Source: an uncultured Alphaproteobacteria bacterium (GTDB taxonomy: Bacteria; Pseudomonadota; Alphaproteobacteria; Rickettsiales; UBA1997). Taken from it: 6,822 nt of DNA. The position numbers were made by a program, and so were the translations under genes. The notes under the pieces were generated by a model. That model was given only the letters and a program-made list of their open reading frames with translations. It did not search any database and was not told the origin of the DNA. Positions 5,292 to 6,822 of the stretch are shown here, in pieces; positions within the stretch are counted from its first letter, which is position 1, and each line of letters begins with the position of its first letter. The stretch covers positions 1 through 6,822 of the forward strand of contig CAIUFU010000005.1 of NCBI GenBank assembly GCA_903898475.1. The letters are read 5' to 3'.

Positions 5292-6822
5292 ATGCACTTC
5301 CCCAAAGATTTTCCAGAAAAACTGCGATCCAGCATCTTGACCTCGGAAGTCGTTGGCAAAAAAGTAAAATTAAAAGCCCGCGGCCATGAATTTCAGGGCC
5401 TCTGCCCCTTTCACAATGAAAAATCTCCATCATTCACCGTTAACGATTTAAAAGGTTTCTACCACTGTTTTGGCTGCGCCGAACATGGTGACGTGATTAG
5501 CTTTGTCATGAAAGTTGACGGGCTAGAATATAAAGATGCAGTGGCAAAGTTGGCCGAAGATTTTGGCATTCCAATTCCCAAAGTAATCTTCAACGAAGCC
5601 AAGGAAAACGCGCTTGAACGCGATTATTTAATTTTAGAAAAAGCCTGCCAATTTTTTGAAAGAAATCTTCACACTGAACAAGGCGCCGAAGCGCGAGCTT
5701 ACTTAAAAAAACGCAATTTAAATTCCACCAGCGCCAAAAAATTTCGCCTTGGTTTGTCACTAAATTCTTACGAGGCACTTAGCGATTTTCTGAAATCCGA
5801 AGGATTCTCCGACTTAGAAATATCTAGAACCGGCATCATTGGTCAAAATGACCGCAAAAAACTTTACGACAAATTCAGAAATCGCGTGATGTTTCCAATC
5901 ACCGACAAAAAAAATCGCGTCATTGCTTTCGGCGGCCGATGTTTGGGCGATGAAATGCCAAAATATTTAAACTCGTCAGAAACCGAATTCTTCAAAAAAA
6001 ACCAAACTCTTTACAATTTTTTCTTCGCCCGCAAAGCCATATTTTCAAAGGGTTTCGCCGTTGTTGTTGAAGGCTACATGGATGCAATTGCACTTGCCAC
6101 CAACGGCATTGAAAACGTCGTGGCTGGACTCGGCACCGCACTTGGCACTGAACATTTAAAAGATTTATTTTACGCAACTGACAAAATTATCGTCTGCCTC
6201 GATGGCGACGACGCCGGTATTCGCGCCGCTAAACGCGTTTCAGAAATTGCTTTGCCATTAATTAACGCCAAGAAAAATGTCGCTTTCGCAATACTCCCCA
6301 ACCGCATGGATCCTGACGATTTCATTAAAGAATTTGGCGCGCGCGAGCTTGAAAAAGTTTTTCAAAATGCCACGCCGCTTTCTGAAAGTCTTTTTGACTT
6401 CGCGCTAATGGAGCTTGGAATCGACAAAAACAAAAAAATCTCGGCAGAAAATAAAGCCAAAATCGAAGGCAATTTAACCACTAAAATCGAGGCGATTAAA
6501 GACCCTTCTTCCAAAAAATATTTTGCACTTTTTTTCAAAGATTTGCTGTTTTTGCTGGGTAAAAATTTTGGCAAGAATCAGCCTCAAATTATTACTGGCG
6601 GCTTGATTAAAAATTACGCCAAACCGGCGAGCAATTTGGCTGATGCAATCGCGCGAAATATTATTTCATTTATCGTGAAATTTCCAGAGCTGGCGCAGTT
6701 TCGTGACGATGATTTTGACGTGCGCGAATTGCATTTTAGCAATGAAAACTTGACCCACTTGAAAGAACTGGTGATTGAGGCAATTGAGAATGGCATCGAT
6801 GTCACCCTGAGCCTGTCGAAGG
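5292..6822 (+). CDS. dnaG: DNA primase DnaG, 3' end missing
   Basis: DnaG makes the RNA primers for leading- and lagging-strand synthesis and works with the DnaB helicase. The frame is open for 510 codons to the right edge without a stop. The N-terminal zinc ribbon shows Cys38, His41, Cys59 and Cys62 within LCPFHNEKSPSF and YHCFGCAEHGD. The catalytic core includes FRNRVMFPI (195-203), the region ending in PKYLNSSET (223-231), the TOPRIM glutamate in VVVEGYMDA (257-265, Glu260), GLGTALG (279-285) and the acidic CLDGDDAG (302-309, Asp304/Asp306). Residues from about 360 on are the divergent linker and helicase-binding part. Bacterial DnaG is usually about 580-650 residues, so roughly 70-140 are missing. 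ATG 5292 is preferred over the adjoining TTG because MHFPKDF fits the normal N-terminus. The last codons (504-510, VTLSLSK) come from a repeat-like sequence and may not be native. Confidence 0.97.
   Translation, partial: MHFPKDFPEKLRSSILTSEVVGKKVKLKARGHEFQGLCPFHNEKSPSFTVNDLKGFYHCFGCAEHGDVISFVMKVDGLEYKDAVAKLAEDFGIPIPKVIFNEAKENALERDYLILEKACQFFERNLHTEQGAEARAYLKKRNLNSTSAKKFRLGLSLNSYEALSDFLKSEGFSDLEISRTGIIGQNDRKKLYDKFRNRVMFPITDKKNRVIAFGGRCLGDEMPKYLNSSETEFFKKNQTLYNFFFARKAIFSKGFAVVVEGYMDAIALATNGIENVVAGLGTALGTEHLKDLFYATDKIIVCLDGDDAGIRAAKRVSEIALPLINAKKNVAFAILPNRMDPDDFIKEFGARELEKVFQNATPLSESLFDFALMELGIDKNKKISAENKAKIEGNLTTKIEAIKDPSSKKYFALFFKDLLFLLGKNFGKNQPQIITGGLIKNYAKPASNLADAIARNIISFIVKFPELAQFRDDDFDVRELHFSNENLTHLKELVIEAIENGIDVTLSLSK
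6801..6822. repeat. Short dispersed-type repeat at right edge, inside dnaG
   Basis: The last 22 bases contain CCCTGAGCCTGTCGAAGG (6805-6822). Its reverse complement, CCTTCGACAGGCTCAGGG, is a short element I recall seeing scattered in many copies in unrelated bacterial genomes, in intergenic regions and gene ends. Read in frame it gives the peptide VTLSLSK, typical of ORFs that run into this element. Window truncation exactly here fits a repeat that interrupted assembly. The identification comes from memory and only one copy is in this window. Confidence 0.55.

Noticed and set aside
1..6822. tRNA, CRISPR array, insertion sequence, toxin-antitoxin or defence genes
   Set aside because: No clover-leaf candidates, regularly spaced repeats, transposase motifs or defence-type domains were visible; nearly all the sequence is explained by eight genes.

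Overview
This window looks like ordinary housekeeping DNA from an alphaproteobacterium, most likely a Rickettsiales-like or similarly reduced lineage. It is A+T-rich and densely packed. The pyruvate dehydrogenase E1 alpha and beta subunits are separate chains of the alphaproteobacterial/mitochondrial type, and E1 beta has no N-terminal lipoyl domain. The FtsB/DivIC-like protein carries the alphaproteobacterial C-terminal signature, and the DnaG N-terminus reads like those of alphaproteobacteria. The assignment rests on recalled family resemblance, not on a search.

Layout: the left part is a minus-strand pair, znuB (zinc ABC transporter permease, 978-1769) followed by hemH (ferrochelatase, 981 down to the left edge), joined by a 4-base ATGA overlap. 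A 71-bp divergent intergenic region separates znuB from a plus-strand gene for a small, unrecognised, highly charged membrane protein (1841-2236). After a gap of under 90 bp holding a weak hairpin and a promoter candidate comes a tight plus-strand run of five genes: pdhA (2324-3331), pdhB (3334-4320), an ftsB/divIC-like gene (4320-4670), a dolichol/phytol/diacylglycerol-kinase-family membrane protein (4667-5284) and dnaG (5292 to the right edge, incomplete). Junctions in this run are +2, -1, -4 and +7 bases, so the five genes are probably one transcript linking acetyl-CoA production, cell division, lipid or polyprenol phosphorylation and DNA priming. E2 and E3 of the pyruvate dehydrogenase complex are not in the window.

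Both window ends look anomalous. The first ~44-50 bases, at the 3' end of hemH, are about 68% G+C, carry an imperfect 33-bp direct repeat and do not encode a normal ferrochelatase C-terminus. The last ~22 bases, inside dnaG, match a short repeat I recall as dispersed through many bacterial genomes. Repeats at both edges suggest an assembled contig that broke at repeats, or real repeat insertions into gene ends.

I saw no tRNA, rRNA, CRISPR array, transposase or phage gene, and no stretch over 300 bases without a gene. I did not find a convincing undescribed system. The most interesting points are the edge repeats inside coding sequence, the unusual five-gene operon, the absence of Shine-Dalgarno motifs at all eight starts, and the unknown charged membrane protein.
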